Shown: piece by piece, positions 35,601 through 47,600 of the stretch
Layout: each line of letters opens with the position of its first letter
Position numbering within the stretch: position 1 is the stretch's first letter
Source: Aldrovandia affinis
Taxonomy: Eukaryota; Chordata; Actinopteri; Notacanthiformes; Halosauridae
Direction: 5' to 3'
Assembly (NCBI GenBank): GCA_029706075.1
Contig: JAINUG010000487.1
Location: 186,001 to 250,000 of the forward strand
Length of the DNA: 64,000 nt
The notes under the pieces: model-generated
The model's input: only the letters and a program-made list of their open reading frames with translations
Databases searched by the model: none
What the model was told of the DNA's origin: nothing
Program-made: the position numbers and the translations under genes

Positions 35601-38600
35601 ATCATAAGTACATCTCCCTACTAAACAAGCATCCAAGAGCATAACCAGTGCTGAGGTAAGTGCAAGAACAAATCTATCTTATCTGAAGTTACATTACATA
35701 ATCAATTAATCACATAATTACATGTTGCGTAGGCAGTGAGCATTTGGGCAAAGATATCTCACATTCCGGGTCAGAAATATCGCATTTCGCATCGACAGAT
35801 TTCAATGAAATTTCACCAGAAACAAGAAAATGTTAAATTAACATCCTGGATACCTTTTATTTAGTCCTGAACTTGCGATATATCATTTTGAAAGCACTAA
35901 ACACACTTTCGGAGGACTTTTGGCAAGATTTCCTTCATCTTCGCTACTGCTTGTTAACGACGTGGAGGCACACATCTTGGAAGCTAGTTCCAAAAAGCGG
36001 CCACCTTATTGGTCTAGCGGGATCACGTGACGGCCGCTTCACCACTCGTCAACAAACTATTGATTACGCCCAGGACGTACTAGTACCGAATTTAAACACT
36101 GATTATAAAATAACTGCAGGATTCCACAGTAGAACTTTTTTTTCTCGGTCAACACCAATAGATCTTTTTTATGAAGTAAAAAGTATGTAGTCGGGTTTGA
36201 TGGGAACGAGATGAAATGAAAAACGGGTTCACCTTATGGCCTAAAAGAATTAAAGTAATCCCAAACATACATGCAAAGCAACTAAGAAATGGAACCCAAG
36301 AATCTGAAGGAACTAGAACAAAACTGCATGGATGAATGGTTGAGGATCCCCCCAAGAAGTTCCATCACCTCGTACGACACTACAGAAGGCAACTACTTGC
36401 TCTTATAATGGGCAATTGTAAAATTGTGAGCCGTTCGATTGTGATTCGTGCCAATGCATTATTATTAAAGAATATAATTTTCCACATTTTGTGAGGATAA
36501 AATAAAGCTCATTACTTACAATTTATTTTATATGATCTGTTTTGTTCATCTTTATCAAGGGTGTGAATAAAAATGGAGTCTTACTATACATGCAGCAAAA
36601 ACAGAAAGGAAACAATATTTCAGAGATGCTGCATCCAATTCATAATTGAAAAAATAGTTCAAACAATATATGCAAAAACCCCATTAGATCAGTAAAATGC
36701 CAGTATGCTATTATAGCCATCAGGTTGAATAGGAACTTCCCAGAACCTACTGCAGTAAAGGACCAGGTCTCTACTAGGGACGTTAATGGTTAATCAATGA
36801 TCAATTAATCTCCATTAAGAATTTGATCAATCAAGCATATCAAATTAACGATTATGTATCACAGCACTGTGGAGTTATCCAATAGCATAAACCCTAGTGA
36901 GTGGGAGTACAAATAATAATTTACTGAAACTGGCATAATCCGTCTCAGTTCATTGTCGGTCTAACATTCATCGATTTGAATGTTATTTGATGGGGTAAAG
37001 TGGCACACTGGGATTCTTAGCACAAAAGCCTTTAGTTTTTGTTTTAGTCATTGTCTTTTAACAATGCAAATAAAAATCTAGTATTCATCTACCAATGTTT
37101 TTAAAGGAATTTCAATTTCAACATGAACGTGGAAAAACAAACCTGGAATGGCATTGTGCCCTTCTCATGTCATGTCAGACTACTCATTTCAAAGAGGCGT
37201 TTGGCCAGTTGGGAGCATTCTTTTCTCAAGACCAAACAGAAATCTAATGTGCCAGCACAGTGATGGGGACACTGTAAGATGAGACATTAAACCAAGGCCC
37301 TGACTCACTTTGGGTTGAAGACTGATTAAAGATCTCATAACACTTAAGTAAGGATGTTAAACCTTTTATCCTGGTAAAATTCCCACAAAATATTCTCCCT
37401 ACATCAGGCCACCAAATCATTCCCCTTATTATCCTACAATCCCTGGCATTCCCTACACACTTTGATTCCCAAGGTTGTCACTGCAAAATAAAATAGATTT
37501 CTCAGTTAACCACTTGGTAAAATAAAATTAATCAAATATCATTAGAAAAATTACACTTAAACAGGTCGTGTTGTACCTGTGGCCTTTAGTCTGGGCTTGG
37601 GGGATTTATTCTCCTTCCTCTCTGGCCTGCTTCTCCTAATGACCTTCTTGCTCCTCTTCTTGGAACGGCCATAGTCGCTGTCATCGTCGTCGTCCACCAT
37701 GAAGTCCTCGTCACTGCCCTCTGACTCTGTATGGGGATGGGGGATGTTAGTGAGGTTCAGAGTCAGTAAGGCTTGTTGGAAATCGTATTTCCTCCACAGA
37801 CAAAACTGAGTCTGACTGTGATGGGCCAGGGCCTAGTAGTAGGCCTGAAACCCAGGGGTCAGCCACAGGGATGGTTATGTCCCTTTATGAAACGATGGAG
37901 ACAGCTGGGTGTAATGACCCAGCCTGTTGGAGGTGGACTGTACATGCCCAGGCCTCATGTAAGGAGTGCGATTATTATTAGGCCAAGCTGGTTGATGAGA
38001 GAACACCAGCTGTAAGGAAAGTACCCATGATTCTGACACTGATGCAACTGTAATCAAGTTTCTATAACTGTGTGCAATGTACTAATGTGATTAATATAGT
38101 CTCATGGAAAGTACCTAGAAAACCTATAGTGAAGTGTAACCATATTAGAATATGAATGTGTGCTAAACCCTAATAAATGAATAGGAGCCACTGTTCTGCA
38201 CTCTGAGCCAAACCCAGGATGGATGGGTTCCTCTGTCAGGTCTGGGTCCATTCAAGGTTTCTGAAAAACCCCAAGGGAGTTTCCCCAGAATAGAGAGGGA
38301 GGGTTTTTTGCCTTGGGAACAGTTTTTCCTTGCCATCGTTGCTTTTGAAGCGTACCTGTCGGAAGCTGGGGCCAGAGATGATCAGAACTGGTTATGTGTA
38401 GTATATAATCAATATATCACAGTATAGAGTCTATGATAAAGGAACACTTGAATGATGTGTCTGCACTGGTGTATGACATATCTGTAATCTGATGCACATC
38501 TGTAATCTGTCTGTTAAAAGTTTGAATTTAGGTAAAGAATGTAACCTCACACAGATACACTAGAAGGTGATGTCTGTATAATCACACACAACGCGGTCAC

Positions 38601-41600
38601 AAGATGTATCACAGAATGTATTGAGTTATTTTGTATCCCTGTAATGTGCTTAATTGGCTTAGTGTGTAATAGTAAAAAACATGTAATAAACCATTATTTT
38701 TAAAGTGTATTAGGTTAGCGGAACCACCATTGTATAATGGTGAGATAAGACTTGGCAAAGCCACTATGGTTTAATGACCAGTTGGGGGTTGGAAGGATGG
38801 GAGTGACCATTTAAGATAGGTAAACCACCATTGTTTCCGAGTGGCTAGTGTCAAGTCAGCACAAATGTAAACCAATTAGGACCGACCAGAGATATAAACC
38901 AATGAAGTGTAACTGTTAAAAAAGTATATAAGATGTTGTAAAACAGAGAGACATTGGAACAACTTGCAAGATGCTCTCGGCTTTGTGATTTCGTTTGGAA
39001 TAAAAGTCTGATACTCTGAAGATCTTCTGCCTCAGCCTCTTCTCTGAATTTCTGAATAATTGAACAAAAAGGACTTAGAAAATAATTTGAAAAGATTCTG
39101 AAAACCGGGTAAGACTAATTTTCCACAACAGGCTAATCTGAGACACAAACCCTTTAAAACACAAATTTCACCCAAAGACTTAAAAAATGTATTTACCATC
39201 ACAGATGATGAAAAAACACCCAAAGCATGGTACATGTAATACCCTGTTTGACAAAGATTTATACTAATTGCTCTGAATGACATAGGTTGGAAGAGCTGCT
39301 AATTTAACATGAAAAGTATATATATCGGCAATCATGCTCCCAGTGCCTTGTGATTATCTTTACGATTTCAAAATCAATCATCTATACATGTGCAGATAAT
39401 TATCCTCCATGGGAACAATTTTTCCATTTATCAAACTATCTTGGAAGAGAGTGTATGCAGCCATTTCTGTTTCCCTTGCCTCAAGCTCCCATGAGTCATT
39501 GTCTGTGATATGTTGTTGAAATGCCTTATGGGAATTGTATTACAACGGAACATCCAAAGATCAAGTGTGACACTCTTTAAAAAGATTTGATGTACATGTT
39601 GTGCAATTTGATGTATTTAATGTACAAAAACCTATGTCATGACAAGCTGTATTTGGCACAGATTACTACCACAATAACGTAACAACATATGGATTGAATT
39701 AAACGTGGTGAATTTTTATTTTAAGTGAACACTTCATTGAGCTGTCATTATGAACTCTGCCATTTTCTGTGCTTCCTTTACATGTGGAGGGACTGTACAT
39801 TACACAGAAACTGTATGATTGAAATTTCAACAATTCAACAATTTCATTGAATGTAATTTTGTATGCTTAACATTTTTCACCAAAAGACATCCACAAACGC
39901 TTAAAATATGACCCACAGGAAATTACAACAAAGGAATGCCCCTCTGTGTCACTCCTTTCCACCTTCCCATAGGATACTGTAAACCGGAAATACAGAACTC
40001 AAGCGCAACTAACAAAACTTAAACTGCAATCGTCATTCTTTCTCTGTCTATCACCAGCACCTCAAACAAGAGGCCATGCCAGTTCTCTCCCTCCATAGGA
40101 TGCGTGAATACACACATCGAGAGAAGTTCTCTCTGAAGCACAGAGCACACAAGAGAAAAGTTATTTGAACAGCAACGGAACCACAATAGAGATCGACCTC
40201 CACAAACTGTGCTGTGAAAGGGTACAGCTGCAATATTGGACATCTTAGTGGTACAGAAGTGGCCAGCTCCCTTTGTCAAGACTCATCACCGACAATCAAC
40301 TTCAGGCCCTGGAAAAAGAACCAGAGACTGCAAATGGCACAAAGTAAAGCTGTAACAAACTGGGCATGAACATAGCATAACTTAGCAACAGACTGTCATG
40401 TAGCTGGCATATCGGCTCATTCACTGTCTGCGTTAGTACTAAAACACACTAAACACAGACCCATGTCTTCAATGCATTGTCTACTAACCTGGTTATAACC
40501 CACCATTCTGCCTTCAACCCCTTAGTTGTGATTTGATTAAGATGAACTAACTATTAATATTGCAATTTAATTGTAATTATTAATTTAATTATTAATTTAA
40601 ATTCCAATTTTATAGTTAAAACCCTCGTGATGTCCTCATATTCTGTATACACCCCATGTCCTCCGGGTCAAAATGACCCGCCTTCACTAAACCCCCAATA
40701 TAAAGCAGCTTAATTGAATTTTAAACACCAAATCTATTTTGCCTGAAGAAACAACTTGTCATTCACCACAAATTGTGTGAATACCTGAATTTTCCCTCTT
40801 CACATGGCAGAAAGACTGCACTTATTCAGGAGACACCACTCGTTTCTATGACACTGTCAATTGTATTATTTTTTACTGTATAGGTAGTAAGCAATATTTG
40901 TATAGTATTTCTATAGCTTAAGAAAGTAGCAGAAATGTGCAAAAAGTAGTTTTGAATCCATTTTTATTTATCCCAATAAGTCAGTTTTTTTTGTTAGTTT
41001 TTTTTTGGCAGTGAACAATGTAATAAAATATACAAAACTAAAATGTGACCATGTGAACCAAACAACATAACTCAGTCAACTAATTAGCACATGTAGGGCA
41101 GTATGCAAGTGCACAGCCTTTGCAGATATAGTTCTTACACCTGCAGCACACAGTATGTGTTTTACAGTCCTTCTTTGGTGGGCAGAACTGACACCTCTTC
41201 CTCTTACTTGCCCCAGCTGGGCATTGCCTTGCCTCATATATAGTGCCATTTTTGTGGTGTGTAACTGACTCTGTGACTGTGATTTCAACTCAATTTGACT
41301 GTCGGGTCGTTTTGACCCGAAGACAATAGTAGTACCTTTTTTTGTACAGCTTACATGGAAATATTAATAAAGGCAACATTTCACTTTTTCTAATGTTGGG
41401 GTCAATCTAGGAAAAGTCATCAAATTTCAAGTTGAAAAAATATCATTTAGGGAATTTTTCTCTGCTGTTAAACACAGTGGCAGGTCATTTTGACCCGAGG
41501 ACAACGGGAGGGTTTTAAGTACATTTCATGTGACTGATATACTAAAACTGATGCAACTGATATTATAAGAGTACTTGTATTTTTGCCTGCTACCATGTAA

Positions 41601-44600
41601 GGAATAAACAAGCCTTACATTGTGCTGTCAACCATATTAGAATTCTAATTCCTAGAGGGATAGCCCCTACACGCCACTCTTGCATGAAGACACACAAAAT
41701 CGCACGCACAATCTGATAAACCTTCAGGGTGGCTGTAGACTTCTGCAGAGACAAATACATGTTCTGCAAACCAACCCAACTCCAAAGTATTTCTACTTTT
41801 ACCTTTGACAGCTTGACACTTCCTTATGATTATATTATATTATAATACCAAAACAACTCTTTTGACTGCAATTGTATTACACAGACCCCGATTAACCTTA
41901 ACCAAGGATCAGCCACAATGGAAAACACTGAGTCGCAGGTGCAAATTATCTCCTCGTCAGAACTAATCCTTCCCCCCGAGGGTTGCGAATGCCCCATGGA
42001 TTCAATTCTCTAAGTGGGACTTACGGTCCATGAGGGCGTCCTCACGGTCCTCGTCCTCGCTGCCCCCATCGCCCAGTAGCATCTCCCTCTGTTTGGACAC
42101 TGCCTTGGAGGCAGCCTGGCGTACCTGCCGCACCTTCTTGCTCACCTGGTGATCATCATCACTGTCATCTGTAGGGAACCCGACCACCCCAAAAACACAG
42201 TCTCAAGAAAGGGTTCCAGTCATACTCTGAGCAGGAACAACCTAAATAAATACTGATGGCTACTACTCGAGTACAAATCCATCTGGATCCACTGAAATGT
42301 ACCAGTAATAGAAAGTACTAATGATGTTAATGATTTATCGATGATCGACTAATCGCCGTTAAGAATTTGATCGAACGAGCATATCAAATTAACGATTATG
42401 TATCACAGCACTGCGGAGTTATCCAATAACACAAACTCTAGTGAGTGTAATAATATTGCTTTGAAACAACAGTTGAATTTATCAAATATATCCAGCAATA
42501 TTTTACAAAAGAAATCACTTACAACAACAAAACTTTTTTGTCATATTTTGTATAGCCTAACGTTACCCCAGCCGACAATAATGTGGTCTCTTGAATTCGC
42601 TGAGCACAACGTTACTTCCACATTTCTCTGAGTTTTTGGTGAAATCTTTTTTTTTGGCACTACAGTATTTATGTAGTGTCCTGTTCCTGTTCCTGTTCCT
42701 GTTCAATCCAAGATGGCAGCTTGGCTCTTTGTCTCTGTTCAGTGCTTGTTGATCTTTTGATATTTTATTAGATTTTAGCATACTGTAGGACCTTTTATAT
42801 ATATATTTTACTCCTTACCAAGGTTTATTAAACATAGTTGCTGATTTTAATTTTTCTTTGGTCTATCTGGATATTGGAACTTTTTAATCCTCATACAAGC
42901 TTCTAGGCTATATTCTGGCCTCAGCTATTGGCTTTCTCCACCAGGCCAGGCCTAGGCTGCGGCAACAGGCCACCTACTTCAGGCCAAGCCCAGGCTCCAG
43001 CAGCAGGTCAGCCATCACCAGGCCAAGCCCAGGCTTCTACAACTGGCCACCTACCACCAGGCCACTCTGGGAGGCTAACTACTACATCCACAGAAACCCA
43101 CCTGAGCTTGTTCAACGAAGTGGGCCCAGTTTTATGGGCCCGTGTCGCCTAGCCTCCAGCTCAGTCCAGGACCCATCTTCTTCATTGGATGTGGCTTTCT
43201 TCATCTACCCTGCTCTACAGGTCGTGGCCTATCTATCTACTCAGCCGGCGGATTCCTACTTCAGCGGCTCTTTTTGACTGCGGCCTACTTCTGCGCTCTG
43301 AGACAGGTCTGATCTGCTCTGAAGCTTACATTACTTTATGCACCATGACTTCTTCAAAGGGTCAGTGGTTCTCAGCTGCACTACTGTTTCTGTTTATGAG
43401 TAGCTCTGCCACTTTTAATCCACCCTGTTGTGATCTTAGTCAGTTTACCAACTATTTGCATTTATCGTGCACTATGTCTCATTTGGAGTTGGTTGATAAG
43501 CCTATGAATTATGGACTTCTACCTGGAGGGTCACAAGTCAAATCAAACTATTTTACTATTTTACAATGGATTTGTGCCTCCCTTGATCCCTCCCATGTGT
43601 ACTGCCTCTCTGATGTTTTTAAGAAGAAGTCTCGTGTGCTGGTTATTTTGCTGCTCTTGTTATCGGGTAATATCGAATCGAATCCTGGCCCGTTGTCTTG
43701 CTCTAATTTGCCTACTCCTGCTGATTTTAAAGAAAGAAATGGTCTTGGATTAGTGCACGCGAATGTTAGAAGTTTGGTCCCGAAAATAGATTTAGTCCGT
43801 GCTTGGGTTCAGTCTTCAGATCCTGATGTTTTGGTTTTATCTGAAACTTGGTTAAAAAATCCATCTCTGATAGTTCAATTGTTATTGGTTATTATAATTT
43901 GTTTTTCGTGCAGATCGCTTAAGTAAGGGAGGCGGAGTTTCTATTTACGTAAAAACAAACTTCAATGCCAAGGTAATCAAATCTTTTTCCAAACCTAAAC
44001 TTTTAGAATTTCTGGCAGTATGGCTCTCCCTATCTAGTGACTGTAACATTACGGTTATTGGCGCTTACAAGGCTCCCTCCGCTTCAAAAGAAGCAGTGTT
44101 TTTTATTTCAAGTGTTTTGTCAGAATTTAATGACTCAGAATTGGTCTTGATGGGGATTTAAATTGGGATTGGCTCACTTCTGCTTCAGATGGTCTTAAAG
44201 GAGTTTGTAGTGATCTGAACCTATCACAGCTTGTTAATTTGCCAACTCGTCCTAACTCGAAACATCCTAGGAAATCTATGCTCTTGGACTTAATTCTTAC
44301 AAACAATCCTCATAAATTCTCGGCCGTTGGAGTATTTGCAAATGGTCTTAGTGATCACTGTGTGGTTGCTTGTGTCAGAGATGCCAGGCTTCCTAAAACA
44401 ATCCTAAATCACGACTATAAAAAGAAATTACAGAAGGTTCTCAGAACAGGCGTTTCTGCACGATATATATTATGGTGATTTGGATAGAGTTAACTCGATC
44501 CCTGACGTGGACATTGCGTGGAATTATTTTCATTTCTTTTTCCTAGCCACCACAAATAAACACGCCCAACTTAAAAAGTATAGAATCAAAGGAAGAGATC

Positions 44601-47600
44601 ACCCCTGGTTCTCTACAGAGCTCTCCGATTTAATTCATGACTGTAATGTAGCATGGGCTAAAGCCAGAGAATCAAATTCTGCTTCACTCTGGTCTAGATT
44701 TCGCTATTTTCGTAATAAATGTACTACTTCCATAAGTAAATTTAAATCAGAATTTTATTTAAACTCGATCTCTGAAAATTTAAATGATCCATCCAAATTT
44801 TGGAAAACAATTAAGTCACTTAACCCCACTGCTTCTGCTTCTCTCCCCCAGCTAATTTATCATTGTTCTCAGTCGATAACCGATAAGCAATGTATTGTTG
44901 ATGTTTTTAATGATCATTTTGTTTCTTCAGGGTACTTGTTTGACCGTTTATATCCTGGTGTGAAATCTAGTGTCTTGGAATGCCGTTACTGCTGATGTCA
45001 CTACAGGTTCTGGTTTTGTTTTTGAGTGTATTTCTACAGCTGATGTCCTCAGGGCTCTTAAAGCCATAGATCCCAAAAAGCCCTCGGGCCCAGATGGCCT
45101 TGACCCTTATTTATTGAGACTCTCAGCAGAATTAATAGCGGAACCCTTGGCCCACATTTTTAATATTTCCCTTTCTACAAATACCATCCCTAAAATTTGG
45201 AAGGAGGCCTATGTTTTGCCCATTTTTAAAGGGGGGGATCCCACTGACCTTAACAACTACCGTCCTATTTCAAAGATCTCGGTGGTTGCTAAGATAATGG
45301 AATCTCTGATAAATACCCAGTTAAAGGATTTTTTACAGGAAAATGGTTTGTTAAGCCCTGTTCAGTCTGGTTTTAGGTCGGGCCATAGTACTATAACTGC
45401 AGCCTCACAGGTGATAAATGACATCATACAAGCTCTGGATAATAAGAAACATTGTGCAGCATTATTTATAGACTTAACAAAAGCATTTGACACTGTGGAC
45501 CATACGATTTTAATTAATAGGCTCCATGACATTGGCTTGAGTTTAAAATCTGTCAGCCGGTTTGTAAACTATCTCTCTGACAGATCACAGATAGTACTTG
45601 CAGATGGTAAGAGATCATCCCCCAAGTTAATTGCCAGGGGTGTGCCCCAAGGATCTATTTTGGGTCCAATCTTGTTTACCATTTATATAAACAATATTGG
45701 TTCAGTTGTGAAAAACTCCAATGACTCAAATATCCATCTGTATGCAGATGATACTATTGTTTACTCCTGTGCTGCTTCTTTGTCTAGTGCAGCCCTGAAC
45801 CTCCAAGAATTGTTTAATTCGATCCAGGCTGATTTTAAAGATCTTAAATTGGTTTTAAATACAGGTAAAACCAAAGTTATGCATTTTTCAAGATCTCACT
45901 CTCAGCCTGCTATTCCCAACATCTCAACCCTTGAGGGGATCTGTATTGACCAGGTGGAGTCCTATAAATATCTTGGAATCTGGCTTGATGCAAAACTGAC
46001 ATTTAAAACACATATAGAAAATCTTGTTAAAAAACTCAAGATCAAACTTGGATTCTATTTTAGAAACAAAGCATGTTTTAATTTTGTTGCTAGGAAAAGA
46101 CTAGTAATGGCTACTTACCTTCCTGTGATTGACTATGGAGATGTGCTTTATATGCATGCTTCTGCCACTTTGCTTCAAGCTATAGACGCTGCTTATCATG
46201 GTGCCTTGCATTTCATTTTGAAAGCTAAATCTCTGACCCATCATTGCCTCTTGTATGAATGGTCAGGTCTTACCTCATTATATTATCGGAGGTGGCTCCA
46301 TTGGCACATCTTTCTTTATAAAGCCATTATAGGGCTACTCCCTGCCTACTTGAATTGCCTCTTCATTCGCATCACAAGTAGTTATAATTTGCGCTCTCAG
46401 CATGTGCTACTTTTTACAGTCCCTCGCGTTTCCACGGAATTTGGGAAGACTGCCATTGGTTATCATGCCCCATGGTCCTGGAATCAGCTCTAAAAAAAGG
46501 CAAATATGGCTGACTTCATTCCTCTAGCGGGTTTTAAAAGTTTGTTACAGTCTTTAAAAACTGAAGTCTGTAGCTGTTTTAATTGAGATTGTATTTTTGT
46601 ATATTGTTATTTAATGTATTGTATTTCTTGTATTGTCGTTGTATTGTATTGGGAAACTTATGTTGCTGCCTTCTTGGCCAGGGCTCCCTTGTAAAAGAGA
46701 TGTAAATCTCAACGGGACTCACCTGGTTAAATAAAGGATAAATAAAATTAAAAAAATATGCATCTCCGGGATATCGGATCCATTGGAATGGGTGTTGTCA
46801 GTGGCTAGTCTTACTGTAAACTGGCTGCGCACACAGCTTACTCCTGAACACATGGATATGCTTATATTCTTAAATAAAGGTTAGGTAGGCTCTCTTTTCT
46901 TTTCAAGTTGTCAAGCCTCTGCTACTGGACAGCCATTTTAATTTCAAAAGTATTATTGTTTTCATTGCTAGGCCTACTGAATGTTGTTTAATTTCCTTCA
47001 TAATTTTTATTGTTTTATGCTGTTAAAATAGGCCTGTCTCAAAGGTTTGATTACAGCTTTGATTGAGGAAAAATTTGTATAGCATTTTGTATTCTCTGTC
47101 ATATGCTACATTTAGCTTCTTTTTTAAAAATATTAATCGATTAATTGTTTGTTAACATGGGCGATGATCGATCAAGGAAATGTATTAAAATGAACATCCC
47201 TAGAAAGTACCTGTAATATGGAACAGGAAAAGTACCTGCATCTCGTTTCCTCTTTGGTGTCCGGCTGCTCACTTTCTTTCCCTTTTTGCCACTTTTGGTG
47301 TTGTAGTCACTGCCCCCTTCCTCGTCTTCCTCCCCTCCAATGTCATTGTCTTCATCACTACCGAAATCATCTGAAATTAAATGAACATGAGGGTGACCCA
47401 AAAGGTTGATCTATTATGCATTTTCAACACAGCAAACAAGGGTTTCAAGTCAGGAGGCAATACACTCCTGTCTACCAGTCTTGGTCTTCTCTTGCTGGGG
47501 AGGAATCTATTCAAATTCCATATGTACACTTTTCACACAACATTGCAAAGCCCTTTATTGTAGGCCCTTAAAGATCTTTGTGCTTATATCTACAGCCCTT

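Larger units (their letters stand above)
32955..36243 (+). mobile_element. Palindromic Academ-like element, copy 2
   Basis: The element begins TAGGCCGTAAGGTGAAC and ends GTTCACCTTATGGCCTA, flanked by the 3-bp duplication AAA (32952-32954 and 36244-36246). Its ends are inverted arms of about 1.1 kb (32955-34054 and 35156-36243) enclosing a 1.1-kb centre with a nuclease-like gene fragment. Each arm contains a short coding start (ATG at 33235 in the left arm, mirrored in the right) and an identical SINE tail. The 3-bp duplication, the FEN/XPG-like protein and the CXC motif all fit the Academ superfamily. No DDE transposase domain is present, so this is a deletion derivative. Confidence 0.85.
42655..46760 (+). 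mobile_element. CR1/L2-group LINE, nearly full length
   Basis: Starts with a 5' region holding a (GTTCCT)n run at 42680-42705, then a Pro/Gly-rich frame (42928-43152) and an ORF with a 2A-like motif joined to an endonuclease. An open reverse transcriptase (44970-46493) follows, then a 3' UTR ending TCAACGGGACTCACCTGGTT and AAATAAAGGATAAATAAAA, a 3' end common to fish LINEs. At least three frameshifts break the endonuclease region (about 43880, 44160, 44410), so this copy is inactive, but the RT is intact and the insertion is comparatively young. Confidence 0.88.
42319..47202. mobile_element. hAT-type non-autonomous element with nested LINE
   Basis: Ends TAATGATGTTAATG (decayed from TAGGGATG, as the copy at 36775 shows) and AACATCCCTA, flanked by the exact 8-bp duplication GAAAGTAC (42311-42318 and 47203-47210). 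The outer parts (42319-42650 and 46760-47202) contain no transposase, so it is non-autonomous. A 4.1-kb LINE occupies the middle. The right edge lies 33 bp from a nucks1 exon. Confidence 0.9.

Noticed and set aside
32955-36243. The inverted arms as an assembly artefact
   Set aside because: The arms differ by substitutions and small indels, the outer ends have a proper 3-bp duplication, and a second palindromic copy exists elsewhere.
40019-40279. Minus-strand 86-codon frame in a nucks1 intron
   Set aside because: No family similarity, no splice context, and it overlaps another frame on the same strand.
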